Assembly (NCBI RefSeq): GCF_020551945.1
Contig: NZ_JAJBZH010000006.1
Span: forward strand, 124,001 to 188,000
Length of the DNA: 64,000 nucleotides
DNA from: Cellulosimicrobium marinum
Lineage (GTDB): Bacteria > Actinomycetota > Actinomycetes > Actinomycetales > Cellulomonadaceae
Reading direction: 5' to 3'
Shown here: positions 1 to 8,634 of the stretch, piece after piece
Position numbering within the stretch: the stretch's first letter is position 1
How the letters are laid out: the number at the start of each line of letters is the position of its first letter
Translations under genes and position numbers: made by a program
Notes under the pieces: generated by a model
Told to the model about the DNA's origin: nothing
Database searches by the model: none
Seen by the model: the letters and a program-made list of their open reading frames with translations, nothing else

Positions 1-536
1 GCCCGCGTCCGTCGCTGCAGGAACGCATCGAGAACGGCGAGCTCACCGACGACGAGCTCGCCGAGCGGGCACGGGAGACGGTGCTGCGGATCCTCACCGC
101 CGCCCCGAAGAGCCGGGCCGAGCTCGCGCAGTCGCTCGCCCGCAAGGGCTACCCCGAACACGTCGTCCTGCCCCTGCTCGACCGCTACGAGGAGGTCGGC
201 CTCGTCGACGACACCCAGTACGCCGAGATGATCGTGCGCACCCGGCACGCCGAACGGGGCCTGTCACGTCGTGCGATCGCCGTCGAGCTGCGCCGCCGCG
301 GGATCGACGACGAGACCTCCGCGTCGGCCCTCGACCAGGTCGACGACGACTCCGAGACCGAGGCCGCGCACGACCTCGCCCGCGCGCGCCTGCGGCGCAC
401 CGTCGGGCTGGACCGCGACGTGCGCGTCCGCCGGGCCGTCGGCGCGCTCGCGCGCAAGGGGTACGCCCCCGGAGTCGCGTTCGAGGTCGTCCAGCAGGAG
501 CTCGACCGTGAGGACGCCGACACGCCCGACGCGTGA
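1..536 (+). CDS. recX: Regulatory protein RecX (5' end outside the window)
   Basis: Open from base 3 to the TGA at 534-536, 177 residues visible; the start lies upstream of the window. The protein is a run of short three-helix repeats rich in Arg, Glu and Leu, with the RecX-typical stretches RKGYPEHVV near the start and ARKGYAPGVAFEVV near the end. RecX proteins bind RecA filaments and damp recombinase activity, and recX usually follows recA directly, so recA is expected just left of the window. A GTG at 81 is internal because the homology begins before it. A small hairpin at 558-572 separates it from the convergent gluD. Confident family call; length cannot be judged. Confidence 0.93.
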   Translation, partial: PRPSLQERIENGELTDDELAERARETVLRILTAAPKSRAELAQSLARKGYPEHVVLPLLDRYEEVGLVDDTQYAEMIVRTRHAERGLSRRAIAVELRRRGIDDETSASALDQVDDDSETEAAHDLARARLRRTVGLDRDVRVRRAVGALARKGYAPGVAFEVVQQELDREDADTPDA

Positions 537-557
537 GCCGGAGCGAGCATGGCCCCT

Positions 558-572
558 TTCCGGCGGCCGGAA
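558..572. terminator. Hairpin between convergent recX and gluD
   Basis: TTCCGG (558-563), loop CGG, CCGGAA (567-572): a 6-bp perfect stem in the 48-base gap between two convergent stop codons. There is no long U tract, as usual in high-GC actinobacteria, so the terminator role is inferred from position. Confidence 0.45.
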
Positions 573-584
573 CCCTTCCGGCTC

Positions 585-1472
585 TCAGGCGGCAGCGGGT
601 CCGGCGGTTCCGGCAGCGGTCGCCGCGGGGTTGCCGATCCCCGCGCCGGCTGTGGTGGTCCCCGACGTGCGGCCCTTGAGGAAGCGCGACAGCCACTGCG
701 CGACGGTCGTGAGCAACCAGTTGATGACGATGAAGATCACCGCGGCCACCGTGAGCGTCTGCAGGTTGTTGCCGTTGCCGTTGCCGAAGATCTGCGCGGC
801 GCGCAGCAGCTCGTTGTAGACGATGATCTGGCCGAGCGCGGTGTCCTTGAGCACGACGACGAGCTGCGACACCAGGGCGGGCAGCATCGCGATGAGGGCC
901 TGCGGGAGCTGGATCGAGCGGAGGGTCTGCCCCCGCGTGAGGCCCACGGCGAGTCCCGCCTCGGACTGCCCGCGGGGCAGGTTCCCCACGCCTGACCGGA
1001 CGAGCTCGGCGATGACGGCGCCGTTGTAGAGGATCAGCGCGATGACGACGGCGAGGAACGAGGGCTGGCTGACCTGGTTGAACCCGAGGAGGAGCCAGAA
1101 GAAGATCATGAGGAGCAGGACCGGCACGGCACGGAAGAACTCGACGACGGTCCCGCTGAGCCAACGCAGGACGCGTGAGTGCGACAGCCGGCCGATGCCG
1201 AGGAGCAGGCCGAGCGCGACGGCGCCGACGACGGCGAACGCGGCGGCACGGAGCGTGTTCTGCAGGCCGGGGAGGAAGTAGTTCTCCCACGCGTTCGCGG
1301 TGAACACGGGACCCCAGAGGTTCCACGAGAGCTGGCCCTTGCGGTCGAGCTCGAGGAGCACGAGGGCGGCGATGCCGAGCACGACGAGCGCACCGACGAC
1401 GTTGCCGATCGCGATGGCCCGCCGGGCGCGCGGGCCGGGGGCGTCGAAGAGGACGGACTGCTGGGAGCTCAT
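585..1472 (-). CDS. gluD: Glutamate-type ABC transporter permease, second subunit
   Basis: 295 residues, ATG at 1472. Hydrophobic polytopic protein with the HisM/ArtM-type permease architecture: an N-terminal segment (VVGALVVLGIAALVLLEL) near residues 22-40, several further membrane segments, and the cytoplasmic EAA loop with its conserved Gly in the stretch SEAGLAVGLTRGQTLR. It should pair with GluC to form the channel that GluA energises. Its start overlaps the gluC stop by four bases (ATGA), so the two permeases are translationally coupled. The C-terminal Ala/Gly/Thr-rich tail after the last membrane segment is low complexity. The symbol follows the gluABCD order of Corynebacterium; substrate is inferred. 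Confidence 0.9.
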   Translation of the reverse strand: MSSQQSVLFDAPGPRARRAIAIGNVVGALVVLGIAALVLLELDRKGQLSWNLWGPVFTANAWENYFLPGLQNTLRAAAFAVVGAVALGLLLGIGRLSHSRVLRWLSGTVVEFFRAVPVLLLMIFFWLLLGFNQVSQPSFLAVVIALILYNGAVIAELVRSGVGNLPRGQSEAGLAVGLTRGQTLRSIQLPQALIAMLPALVSQLVVVLKDTALGQIIVYNELLRAAQIFGNGNGNNLQTLTVAAVIFIVINWLLTTVAQWLSRFLKGRTSGTTTAGAGIGNPAATAAGTAGPAAA

Positions 1473-2158
1473 CGGCGCACCGCCAGACGGGTCGAGAGGG
1501 ACGTGGTGAGCAGCCCGATCGGGATGACGAGGATGACGTAGCCGATCGCGAAGATGAAGAAGATGACGAAGATGTAGCTCGAGTTGAACTCGATCATCGT
1601 GCGCATGAGGCTCGACGTCTCGGTCGTCACGCTCGCCGCGGCTGCGACGGTCGAGTTCTTGAGCAGCGCGATGAGCGTGTTGCCGAGCGGCGCGATCGCG
1701 CCGCGGAACGCCTGCGGGAGGATGATGAGCCGCGCGGCGGGCAGGAACGACAGCCCGATCGCGCGCGCCGCCTCGGCCTGGCCGAGCGGCACGGTATTGA
1801 CTCCCGACCGGATCGCCTCGCACACGAAGGCGGCGTGGTACACGGTGAGGCCGACGACGGCGAACCGGAAGAAGTTGGACGCGAAGTCCTCGGCGAGGCT
1901 GATCTGGAGCTGCGTCCAGATGCCGAGCACCATGACCGTCATGATCACCGTGAGCGGCGTGTTGCGGAGCACGTTGACGTACGCCGTGCCCGCCCACTGC
2001 AGGCTCGCGATGGGCGAGATGCGCATGAGGGCGAGGAGCGTCCCGAGCAGGAGCGAGAAGATCGCGGCCCAGAACGTGAGCTGGATGTTGACCCAGAAGG
2101 CGCCGACGACGTCGTACTGCGCGAACAGGTCGCCGATCTGGGACAGGTAGTCACCCAC
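1469..2158 (-). CDS. gluC: Glutamate-type ABC transporter permease, first subunit
   Basis: 229 residues, GTG at 2158 preceded by a GGAGG at 2169-2173. This is the HisQ/GltK-like permease with about five membrane segments and an EAA loop (QAEAARAIGLSFLPAARLIILPQ). An ATG at 2168 is out of frame and closes within a few codons, supporting the GTG start. It is separated from gluB by 107 bases that contain a stable hairpin, and overlaps gluD by four bases. Polar amino acid uptake through the cytoplasmic membrane is the family role; glutamate or aspartate is the most likely substrate, from the SBP and gene order. Confidence 0.9.
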   Translation of the reverse strand: MGDYLSQIGDLFAQYDVVGAFWVNIQLTFWAAIFSLLLGTLLALMRISPIASLQWAGTAYVNVLRNTPLTVIMTVMVLGIWTQLQISLAEDFASNFFRFAVVGLTVYHAAFVCEAIRSGVNTVPLGQAEAARAIGLSFLPAARLIILPQAFRGAIAPLGNTLIALLKNSTVAAAASVTTETSSLMRTMIEFNSSYIFVIFFIFAIGYVILVIPIGLLTTSLSTRLAVRR

Positions 2159-2220
2159 GGTGCGTCATCCTCCGGGTGGGTTCGGCGGCCTCGTCGGGAC
2201 GGGGACCGCGTCGGGGACGG

Positions 2221-2256
2221 GCGAGGGGAGCGGCGCGCGGGCGCCGCCCCCCTCGC
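2221..2256 (-). terminator. Hairpin between gluB and gluC (partial terminator or 3' stabiliser)
   Basis: GCGAGGGG (2221-2228) pairs with CCCCTCGC (2249-2256) and, after one mismatch, GCGGCG (2230-2235) pairs with CGCCGC (2242-2247). It lies 10 bases after the gluB stop on the transcribed strand. Such hairpins after the binding-protein gene are commonly used to keep binding protein in excess over permease; that role is inferred. Confidence 0.55.
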
Positions 2257-2265
2257 GTGTCCGGG

Positions 2266-3135
2266 TCAGGCGCAGGCGTCGACCGACGGCGGGTTCTCGC
2301 TCGAGTTCGGCGTGTACCCGGTGCCCTCGGTGTTGGCCGCGACGGCCTCCTCCCAGGAACCGTCCTCGATCATCTCCTCGATCGCGGCGTTGACGTCCTC
2401 GCAGATCTCGTTGTCCTGCGGGAGGCCCACGCCGTAGCGCTCGGTGGAGAACGGCGCGCCGACGACCTTGACCTTGCCCTGGTTCGCGGGCTGGGCCGCG
2501 AGACCGGCGAGGATGATGTCGTCGGTGGTGACGGCGTCGACCTGGCCCGCGGTGAGGGCGGTGACGCACTCGGCGTACCCGGGGCGCTCGAGGAGCTGGG
2601 CGCCCGCGGCGTACTCGTCCTTGATGCGCTGGGCCGACGTGGAGCCGGTCACCGAGCACAGGTTCTTGCCCTCGAGCGACTCGGGGCCGGTGATGTCGGT
2701 GTTGTCCTCGGCGACGAGGAGGTCCTGGCCGGCGACGAAGTACGGCCCGGCGAACGCGACCGTCTCCTTGCGCTCGTCGGTGATCGAGTAGGTCGCGAAG
2801 ATCATGTCGACCTGGCCGGTCTGCAGGAGCGTCTCGCGCTGCGCGGACGGGGCCTCGACCCACTCGATCTGGTCGGCGGAGTAGCCGAGCTTCTCGGCGA
2901 CGTAGGTCGCGACGTCGACGTCGAACCCCGTGTACTCGCTCCCGTCCTGGTACCCCAGCCCGGGCTGGTCGAACTTGATGCCGATGGTGATGCCGCCCTC
3001 GGCCCCACCGCCCTCGGTGGCCGTGTCGGTCCCGGTGTCCTCGCCGTCGCCGCCGACCTCGCCGCCGCCGCACGCGGCGAGCGTGAGAGCGGTGAGCGCT
3101 GCCAGGACGGTGGCACCTGCGTGTCGTGTGCGCAT
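2266..3135 (-). CDS. gluB: Glutamate-binding lipoprotein of the ABC importer
   Basis: 289 residues, ATG at 3135. The first 21 residues are a lipoprotein signal with lipobox LAAC and Cys22 as the lipidation site, then a Gly/Glu/Thr-rich linker, then a type II periplasmic-binding (SBP_bac_3) fold: FDVDVATYVAEKLGY, the EAPSAQRETLLQTGQVDMI stretch and the C-terminal NAAIEEMIEDGSW helix are typical. It captures the amino acid outside the membrane and delivers it to GluCD. Membrane-anchored because there is no periplasm. The hairpin just after its stop may raise its expression over the permeases. Family certain; glutamate specificity by gene order. Confidence 0.93.
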   Translation of the reverse strand: MRTRHAGATVLAALTALTLAACGGGEVGGDGEDTGTDTATEGGGAEGGITIGIKFDQPGLGYQDGSEYTGFDVDVATYVAEKLGYSADQIEWVEAPSAQRETLLQTGQVDMIFATYSITDERKETVAFAGPYFVAGQDLLVAEDNTDITGPESLEGKNLCSVTGSTSAQRIKDEYAAGAQLLERPGYAECVTALTAGQVDAVTTDDIILAGLAAQPANQGKVKVVGAPFSTERYGVGLPQDNEICEDVNAAIEEMIEDGSWEEAVAANTEGTGYTPNSSENPPSVDACA

Positions 3136-3214
3136 CGTTCCTACCCTTCGTGAGTGGTGGCCGCCCGCCCGAGGTGGTTCCTCGCGGGGCGCCCGGTATG
3201 GGGAGTGTCGGACG

Positions 3215-4054
3215 TCAGTGGGTGAGGATCTTCGACAGGAAGTCCTTCGCGCGCTCGCTCCTGGGCGCGGTGAAGAACTGCTCGGGGTGGGCCTCCTCGA
3301 CGATCTGGCCGTCGGCCATGAAGACGACGCGGTTCGCGGCCTTGCGCGCGAACCCCATCTCGTGGGTGACGACGATCATCGTCATGCCCTCCTTGGCGAG
3401 CGCGACCATGACGTCGAGGACCTCGTTGATCATCTCCGGGTCGAGGGCCGAGGTCGGCTCGTCGAAGAGCATGACCTTGGGCCGCATCGCGAGGGCGCGC
3501 GCGATGGCGACGCGCTGCTGCTGCCCGCCGGAGAGCTGGGCGGGCATCTTGCCCGCCTGGTTCTTCACGCCGACCCGGTCGAGCAGGGCGAGGGCGCGCT
3601 CCTTGGCGTCCTTCGACCTCTCGCGGCGCACCTTCACGGGGCCGAGCGTGACGTTCTCGAGGATCGTCTTGTGCGCGAAGAGGTTGAACGCCTGGAAGAC
3701 CATCCCGACGTCCGACCGCAGCCGGGCGAGGGCCTTGCCCTCCTCGGGGAGCTGCTGGCCGTCGACGCGGATCTCGCCGGAGTCGATCGTCTCGAGGCGG
3801 TTGATCGCGCGGCACAGGGTCGACTTCCCGGAGCCGGACGGCCCGATGACCACGAGCACCTCGCCGCGGCGCACGGTGAGGTTGATGTCCTGCAGCACGT
3901 GCAGGTCGCCGAAGTGCTTGTTGACGTCGACGAGCTCGACGAGCGGCTCGCCCAGCGACGCGTCGTCGGGCGCGGGTGCGTCGTGGGCGTCGGGGGGCGT
4001 GCCGGCGTCCGACGGCACGACGCCGTCGGACGACGTGGGGGAGTCGTCGACCAT
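3215..4054 (-). CDS. gluA: Glutamate-type ABC transporter ATP-binding protein
   Basis: 279 residues from ATG 4054. After about 30 acidic, Pro-rich residues comes an ABC ATPase domain: Walker [10 protein letters not shown], signature LSGGQQQR, Walker [13 protein letters not shown] and the switch His in VVTHEMGFA. It drives GluBCD. The reading frame extends to 4102, but a TATGTT box lies exactly six bases before ATG 4054 with no Shine-Dalgarno, so a leaderless mRNA starting at the ATG is the best reading. It is the first gene of the leftward operon and is divergent from miaB across about 100 bases that hold an inverted repeat. Confidence 0.93.
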   Translation of the reverse strand: MVDDSPTSSDGVVPSDAGTPPDAHDAPAPDDASLGEPLVELVDVNKHFGDLHVLQDINLTVRRGEVLVVIGPSGSGKSTLCRAINRLETIDSGEIRVDGQQLPEEGKALARLRSDVGMVFQAFNLFAHKTILENVTLGPVKVRRERSKDAKERALALLDRVGVKNQAGKMPAQLSGGQQQRVAIARALAMRPKVMLFDEPTSALDPEMINEVLDVMVALAKEGMTMIVVTHEMGFARKAANRVVFMADGQIVEEAHPEQFFTAPRSERAKDFLSKILTH

Positions 4055-4060
4055 TTTTCG

Positions 4061-4066
4061 AACATA
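4061..4066 (-). promoter_or_regulatory. -10 box of leaderless gluA promoter
   Basis: TATGTT on the minus strand, six bases before the gluA ATG. No convincing -35 is seen. The spacing would place the transcript start on the start codon. Confidence 0.6.
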
Positions 4067-4074
4067 GGGGGCAT

Positions 4075-4116
4075 CTGTTGCGGGCGCCACCGAATCGCGC
4101 AACAGCCAGGCAACAG
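4075..4116. promoter_or_regulatory. Inverted repeat between gluA and miaB, candidate operator
   Basis: CTGTTGCG (4075-4082) and CGCAACAG (4098-4105) are perfect 8-bp inverted arms 15 bases apart, and a third CAACAG half follows at 4111-4116. The array lies upstream of the gluA -10 box in the divergent promoter gap. No known regulator is assigned. Confidence 0.4.
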
Positions 4117-4155
4117 TTCAGTAACACCCGTGGCCGCGCCGTACCCTGGACGGTG

Positions 4156-5778
4156 ATGTCCACGATCGCTCCCGCCCCGCTCCCCGCCGCCTCCCCGGAC
4201 GGCGAGGCCCGCACGTACGTCGTGCGCACGCTCGGCTGCCAGATGAACGTCCACGACTCCGAGCACATGGCCGGGATGCTCGAGCAGGCCGGGTACACGC
4301 GCGCGAGCGCGGCCGACGAGGCCGCGAACCGCGCCGACGTCGTCGTGATCAACACGTGCGCGGTGCGCGAGAACGCGGCGACGCGCCTGTACGGCAACCT
4401 GGGTCAGCTCGCGTCGGTCAAGGCGCAGCGCCCCGGCATGCAGATCGCGGTCGGCGGGTGCCTGGCGCAGAAGGACCGCGGCACGATCGTCGACAAGGCG
4501 CCGTGGGTCGACGTGGTGTTCGGCACGCACAACCTCGACGCGCTGCCGGTCCTGCTGGAGCGGGCCCGGCACAACGAGGCGGCGCAGGTGGAGATCGCCG
4601 AGTCGTTGCAGGTCTTCCCGTCGACGCTGCCGACCAAGCGCGAGTCGGTCTACGCCGGCTGGGTGTCGATCAGCGTCGGGTGCAACAACACGTGCACGTT
4701 CTGCATCGTGCCGCACCTGCGCGGCAAGGAGCGCGACCGTCGTCCGGGCGAGGTCCTCGCGGAGGTGGGCGCGCTCGTCGACGCGGGCGCCATCGAGGTG
4801 ACGCTGCTGGGCCAGAACGTCAACAGCTACGGCGTCGAGTTCGGCGACCGCGGCGCCTTCGCGAAGCTGCTGCGCGCGTGCGGCGGGATCGACGGGCTGG
4901 AGCGCGTGCGCTTCACCTCGCCGCACCCTGCCGCGTTCACCGACGACGTGATCGCCGCGATGGCCGAGACGCCGAACGTCATGCCCCAGCTCCACATGCC
5001 GCTGCAGTCCGGCTCCGACCGGGTGCTGCGGGCGATGCGCCGCTCGTACCGCTCCGAGCGGTTCCTCGGCATCCTCGACCGCGTGCGGGCCGTCATGCCC
5101 GACGCCGCGATCACCACCGACGTCATCGTGGGCTTCCCCGGCGAGACGGAGGAGGACTTCGCCGAGACCCTGCGGGTGGTCGAGGCCTCGCGCTTCTCCT
5201 CGGCGTTCATGTTCCAGTACTCGCCCCGCCCGGGGACGCCCGCGGCCACCATGGACGGCCAGCTGCCCAAGGAGGTCGTGCAGGAGCGCTTCGAGCGCCT
5301 CCAGGCGCTCCAGGACCGCGTCGCGGGCGAGGAGTCGGCGCGGCAGGTCGGCCGGACGGTCGACGTCCTCGTCGGCGAGGGCGCGGGCCGCAAGGACGGC
5401 GCGACCCACCGGCTCACCGGCCGCGCGCCGGACAACCGCCTCGTCCACCTCGCCCTGCCGTCCGGCGTGACGCCGGTGCCCGACGACGGCGGCGCGCCCG
5501 TGCGCGCCGGCGACCCCCGCCTGGCCGAGCAGCCCGACGCGCGCCTGCCGCGGCCGGGCGACGTCGTCACCGTGGAGGTCACGCGGTCGGCGCCGCACCA
5601 CCTCATCGCCGACTCCGCGGCGTCGGGCGGGACCTTCGCCGTGCGGCGCACTCGCGCGGGCGACGCGTGGGTGCGGCGCGAGACCGCGCGCCTGGGCGGG
5701 GGCGACGACCACGGGCACGGCGGCGGGGCCCCGGCGGGCGGCCCGGTCGTCCTGGGCCTGCCGACGCTGCGCGCCTGA
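4156..5778 (+). CDS. miaB: tRNA-2-methylthio-N6-dimethylallyladenosine synthase MiaB
   Basis: 540 residues from ATG 4156 (GTG 4153 would add one). The N-terminal MTTase domain has Cys28, Cys68 and Cys102 for the auxiliary cluster; the radical-SAM domain has Cys176, Cys180 and Cys183 in CNNTCTFC; a C-terminal TRAM-like region ([18 protein letters not shown]) follows. It adds the methylthio group to i6A37 of tRNAs reading UNN codons, completing the work of MiaA encoded 3 kb downstream. A TACCCT box lies eight bases before the ATG. The TRAM part is interrupted by a Pro/Asp-rich insertion and a Gly/His-rich tail. Just after its stop come five TGACG repeats. Confidence 0.97.
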   Translation: MSTIAPAPLPAASPDGEARTYVVRTLGCQMNVHDSEHMAGMLEQAGYTRASAADEAANRADVVVINTCAVRENAATRLYGNLGQLASVKAQRPGMQIAVGGCLAQKDRGTIVDKAPWVDVVFGTHNLDALPVLLERARHNEAAQVEIAESLQVFPSTLPTKRESVYAGWVSISVGCNNTCTFCIVPHLRGKERDRRPGEVLAEVGALVDAGAIEVTLLGQNVNSYGVEFGDRGAFAKLLRACGGIDGLERVRFTSPHPAAFTDDVIAAMAETPNVMPQLHMPLQSGSDRVLRAMRRSYRSERFLGILDRVRAVMPDAAITTDVIVGFPGETEEDFAETLRVVEASRFSSAFMFQYSPRPGTPAATMDGQLPKEVVQERFERLQALQDRVAGEESARQVGRTVDVLVGEGAGRKDGATHRLTGRAPDNRLVHLALPSGVTPVPDDGGAPVRAGDPRLAEQPDARLPRPGDVVTVEVTRSAPHHLIADSAASGGTFAVRRTRAGDAWVRRETARLGGGDDHGHGGGAPAGGPVVLGLPTLRA

Positions 5779-5834
5779 CGCGGCCCACGTGACGCGGACG
5801 AACTGACGGACGGTCTGACGCGGACGGGCTGACG
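5776..5834. repeat. TGACG repeats with about 14-base period starting at the miaB stop
   Basis: TGACG occurs at 5776, 5790, 5804, 5816 and 5830, mostly within a unit like TGACGCGGACGGGC. The first TGA is the miaB stop codon. The copies put stop codons in all three forward frames. Confidence 0.6.
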
Positions 5835-5859
5835 AGGACCTCGGGGACCTCGGGGACCG

Positions 5860-6378
5860 TCAGCCCGCGTCGTCGACCACGCCGGGCGGCAGCGTCGCTC
5901 CCACGGCGTGGAAGAGCTGCACGGCGGTCCCCAGGCCGCAGGAGACCGTCTGCGCGAGCTGCGCGTCGGTGACCCCGCGCTCGAAGTCGACCGACACCTC
6001 GGCGTAGACGGCGAGCCGCCCCGCCTCCTCGCGGACGTACACCTTCGGCCAGATGCGCTCGCGGTTCCAGTCGTTGACCGCCTGGAGCGTCGCGAGGCGC
6101 GCGTCCACCGGCAGGGTGGTGGACCAGCGGCCGCGCACCTGCAGCACCTCGGACCGGTCGCCGAGCAGGAGGAACCAGAAGCGGTGACCGTCCCACGTCC
6201 CGGTGATGTCCCCGTCGTCGTCCACGCGGAAGTGGTACCCGCGGCGCGTCAGGTGGTCGCCCACGCGGGACATCGTCAGGGTGCGCGGCAGCTCCGGCGG
6301 GGCCGGGGAGGCGTCCGCGGACTTGGGGCGGCGGTTGCCGAAGAGGCGGGCGAACCAGCCCGTGCGCGCCTCGCTCAC
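5860..6378 (-). CDS. YbjN domain protein (second of a pair)
   Basis: 172 residues, GTG at 6378 overlapping the stop of the upstream gene by four bases. The YbjN fold (type III secretion chaperone-like alpha/beta sandwich) is visible as the RGYHFRVDDDGDITGTWDGHRFWF strand region, then WNRERIWPKVYVREE and an acidic TDAQLAQTVSCGLGTAVQLFHAV C-terminal helix. Actinobacterial YbjN proteins are usually encoded as tandem pairs; their molecular role is not established. It resembles its neighbour (WDGHRFWFLLLGDRSEVLQVRG versus a matching stretch there), so the two look like an old duplication. Start is set by the coupling. Confidence 0.85.
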   Translation of the reverse strand: MSEARTGWFARLFGNRRPKSADASPAPPELPRTLTMSRVGDHLTRRGYHFRVDDDGDITGTWDGHRFWFLLLGDRSEVLQVRGRWSTTLPVDARLATLQAVNDWNRERIWPKVYVREEAGRLAVYAEVSVDFERGVTDAQLAQTVSCGLGTAVQLFHAVGATLPPGVVDDAG

Positions 6379-6941
6379 GGTGCCTGCCTCGCCGGGTCCG
6401 GGTAGAACTCGTCGAGCGCGTCGAAGAACATCGAGCCGGTGCCCAGCCCGCACTGCAGGAGCTGGTCGAGCTGGTCGTCCGTCACGCCGTGCTCGAGGTC
6501 GACCGTCACCTCCGTGAACACCTGCACCATGCCGTTGTCGCGCACGCGCGTGTACGTCTTGGGCCAGATGCGGTCGGCGTTCCACTCGTTGCAGAACTCC
6601 AGCACCTCCTCGAGGCGCTCGATCGCGAGGTCGCGGTTCCACTGGCCGCGCACCTGGAGGATCTCGTCGTTGTTGCCGAAGAGCAGGAAGTAGAACAGCC
6701 GGCCGTGCCACAGCCCGCCGACGTCGCCGTCCGAGTCCACGAAGTAGCTGTAGCCGCTGTCCGTGATCCACTGGACGACGCGGTCGAGCGCGAGCGGCGC
6801 CGGGGCGCCCGTCGCGGTGGCGACCTGCCCGAGCTCGCGCGCGAGCACCTCCTCGACCTGCGACCGCAGGTCCTCGTCCGACGTCCCGCCGCCCGCCGCG
6901 TCGTCGCGCCGGTCGTCCTCTCGCTCCCCGAAGAACCTCAC
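6375..6941 (-). CDS. YbjN domain protein (first of a pair)
   Basis: 188 residues from GTG 6941, chosen because a TACGGT box lies exactly six bases upstream, as in other leaderless genes here. An acidic N-terminus (EREDDRRDD) precedes the YbjN domain: GYSYFVDSDGDVGGLW, FGNNDEILQVRGQW, FCNEWNADRIWPKTYT and a C-terminal VTDDQLDQLLQCGLGTG helix. It starts the two-gene leftward unit with the coupled YbjN gene. Function unknown; in enterobacteria YbjN overproduction affects motility and stress traits, but nothing here supports carrying that over. It is divergent from the next gene across 66 bases. Confidence 0.85.
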   Translation of the reverse strand: MRFFGEREDDRRDDAAGGGTSDEDLRSQVEEVLARELGQVATATGAPAPLALDRVVQWITDSGYSYFVDSDGDVGGLWHGRLFYFLLFGNNDEILQVRGQWNRDLAIERLEEVLEFCNEWNADRIWPKTYTRVRDNGMVQVFTEVTVDLEHGVTDDQLDQLLQCGLGTGSMFFDALDEFYPDPARQAP

Positions 6942-6947
6942 CGTCCC

Positions 6948-6953
6948 ACCGTA
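6948..6953 (-). promoter_or_regulatory. -10 box of leaderless ybjN-pair promoter
   Basis: TACGGT on the minus strand, six bases before GTG 6941. Confidence 0.6.
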
Positions 6954-6995
6954 CTCGGGGCGCCCGGCCACGTCGTCCCGCGGCGCGTCGCTCGC

Positions 6996-7001
6996 TACGG
7001 T
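6996..7001 (+). promoter_or_regulatory. -10 box, leaderless promoter of the 7008 gene
   Basis: TACGGT followed by exactly six bases and GTG 7008; no Shine-Dalgarno. Confidence 0.6.
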
Positions 7002-7007
7002 GTGGGC

Positions 7008-7577
7008 GTGCTCACCCGTGCCGTCGTGCTGCCCGCCACGCCCCTGCTCGTCCCGGGCGCCGCCGGGCGCGCCGACGTCCTCGTGGCGACGCGGCAGGAC
7101 GTCCTCGCCGCGCTGCGCCCGCTCGTCGGTCACGACGTCGTGGTCCTCGCGGCGGGGTCGCACGGGGCCGGGGTGGTCCGCGGCGCACGGCGCGCGACCC
7201 TCGCGGCGGCGGGCGTCGCGGACGCGCGGCTCGGGGACGGGTGGCGCCCCGGCCCCGCCGACGCCGGGCAGGAGACCTCCGTCGCGGCGGGCACCGGCGC
7301 GTCCGTGGCGCTGCTCGCGCTCGCCGCCGCGGGGGTCGGCCGCCCCGCCGACCTCGTCGAGCTGGGCGGGGCCGTCCCGCCCGGCGAGGCCCGCGCCGTG
7401 GGGGACGCCCTGCGCACCGGTGACGCCGCCGTCGTCGTCGCCGCCGACCCGCGGTCGGCGCCCCTGGGCCACGCCGTCCGGGCCCTGGTCGACGCCGCGT
7501 GGTCGACCGACGAGGTCACCTCGCCGCACCCGGACGGCGGCCCGCCGTACGCCGTCGTGGTCCACCGCGCCGGGTAG
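7008..7577 (+). CDS. Conserved protein of the miaB-miaA region, class III extradiol dioxygenase-like
   Basis: 189 residues from GTG 7008 (GTG 7002 is an in-frame alternative), start chosen from the leaderless box. It opens with VLPATPLLVPGAAGRADVL and contains DVVVLAAGSHGAGVVRGARR and a Gly/Ala-rich core. Actinobacteria, including mycobacteria, carry a comparable alanine-rich protein between miaB and miaA that annotation pipelines label as class III extradiol dioxygenase subunit B-like. I see no complete set of metal ligands, so enzymatic activity is not supported. Gene position suggests a link to tRNA modification or neighbouring metabolism. It ends ten bases before miaA. Confidence 0.75.
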   Translation: MLTRAVVLPATPLLVPGAAGRADVLVATRQDVLAALRPLVGHDVVVLAAGSHGAGVVRGARRATLAAAGVADARLGDGWRPGPADAGQETSVAAGTGASVALLALAAAGVGRPADLVELGGAVPPGEARAVGDALRTGDAAVVVAADPRSAPLGHAVRALVDAAWSTDEVTSPHPDGGPPYAVVVHRAG

Positions 7578-7580
7578 CGT
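7575..7580 (+). promoter_or_regulatory. -10 box, leaderless promoter of miaA
   Basis: TAGCGT, seven bases before GTG 7588; it overlaps the stop codon of the upstream gene (7575-7577). Confidence 0.55.
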
Positions 7581-7587
7581 GCTGCGC

Positions 7588-8634
7588 GTGACGCACCCGC
7601 CCGCCGGACAGACCGCCCGACTGCCCGACCGTTCGCTGACCGTCGTCGCCGTCGTCGGACCGACCGCGACCGGCAAGTCCGACCTCGCGCTCGACCTCGC
7701 CGAGCGCCTCGGCACGCCCACGGCCCCCGCCGAGATCGTCAACGCCGACGCCTACCAGCTCTACCGCGGCATGGACGTGGGCACGGCGAAGGTCCCCGTG
7801 GGCGAGCGGCGCGGCGTCGTGCACCACCTGCTCGACGTGCTGGACCCCGCGCAGGACGCGTCCGTCGCGCGGTACCAGGAGGAGGCGCGCGCGGTCCTCG
7901 ACGCGGTCGCCGCGCGCGGCGCGCGGGCCGTCGTCGTCGGCGGGTCCGGGCTCTACGTGCGCGCCCTCCTCGACGACATGCGCTTCCCGGGGACCGACCC
8001 GCAGGTCCGGGCCGCCCTGGAGGGGCGTGCCGAGCGCGAGGGCACGCGCGCCCTGCACGACGAGCTCGCCCGGCTCGACCCCGCCGCGGCCACGAGCATC
8101 GACCCCGCGAACACCCGCCGCGTCGTGCGTGCCCTGGAGGTCGTCGAGCTCACCGGGGAGCCGTTCAGCGCGAACCTGCCGCGCGAGGCGTACGTGCGCC
8201 CCACGGTGCAGATCGGGCTCGACTGCGACCGGGCGGTCCTCGACGCACGGGTCGAGAACCGGGTCGCCCGCATGTGGGAGCTCGGGCTCGTCGACGAGGT
8301 ACGTCGTGTCGAGGCGGCCGGGATGGGCCGCACCGCGCGGCGCGCCGTCGGCTACGCGGAGGTCCTGGAGCACCTGCACGGCACGGCCACCGAGGAGGCG
8401 GCGCGCTCCGCCGTCACGGCGAACACGCGCCGTCTGGCCCGCAAGCAGATGGGCTGGTTCGGGCGGGACCCGCGCCTGCACTGGCTCGACGCGCAGTCGC
8501 CGACGCTGGTCGACGACGCGCTCGCGCACGTCGAGGCCGCGGACACCCGCCCGCCCGAGCCTCCCGCGCCCGACGGGCGCGACCCGGACGCGGCGGACAC
8601 CACGGCCCGCGTGCGCCGTAGTCTGGGCTCATGA
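7588..8634 (+). CDS. miaA: tRNA dimethylallyltransferase MiaA
   Basis: 348 residues from GTG 7588. P-loop GPTATGKSDLAL, the conserved NADAYQLYRGMDVGTAK substrate region, GGSGLYVRALL, and the C-terminal helical part ending in NTRRLARKQMGWFGRD, all standard for MiaA. It transfers the dimethylallyl group to N6 of A37; MiaB then thiomethylates it. The start follows a TAGCGT box with a seven-base gap. The stop overlaps the dapF start (ATGA). An Asp/Pro-rich tail of about 40 residues follows the last conserved helix. Confidence 0.96.
   Translation: MTHPPAGQTARLPDRSLTVVAVVGPTATGKSDLALDLAERLGTPTAPAEIVNADAYQLYRGMDVGTAKVPVGERRGVVHHLLDVLDPAQDASVARYQEEARAVLDAVAARGARAVVVGGSGLYVRALLDDMRFPGTDPQVRAALEGRAEREGTRALHDELARLDPAAATSIDPANTRRVVRALEVVELTGEPFSANLPREAYVRPTVQIGLDCDRAVLDARVENRVARMWELGLVDEVRRVEAAGMGRTARRAVGYAEVLEHLHGTATEEAARSAVTANTRRLARKQMGWFGRDPRLHWLDAQSPTLVDDALAHVEAADTRPPEPPAPDGRDPDAADTTARVRRSLGS
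8619..8624 (+). promoter_or_regulatory. -10 box, internal leaderless promoter of dapF
   Basis: TAGTCT inside the miaA 3' end, six bases before the dapF ATG, suggesting dapF can be transcribed separately from miaA. Confidence 0.5.

Noticed and set aside
94-3073. Long open frames opposite and across the recX and glu genes
   Set aside because: Arg/Pro/Ala-rich translations without domains; shadows of real genes in a GC-rich genome. The same applies to long frames throughout the window.
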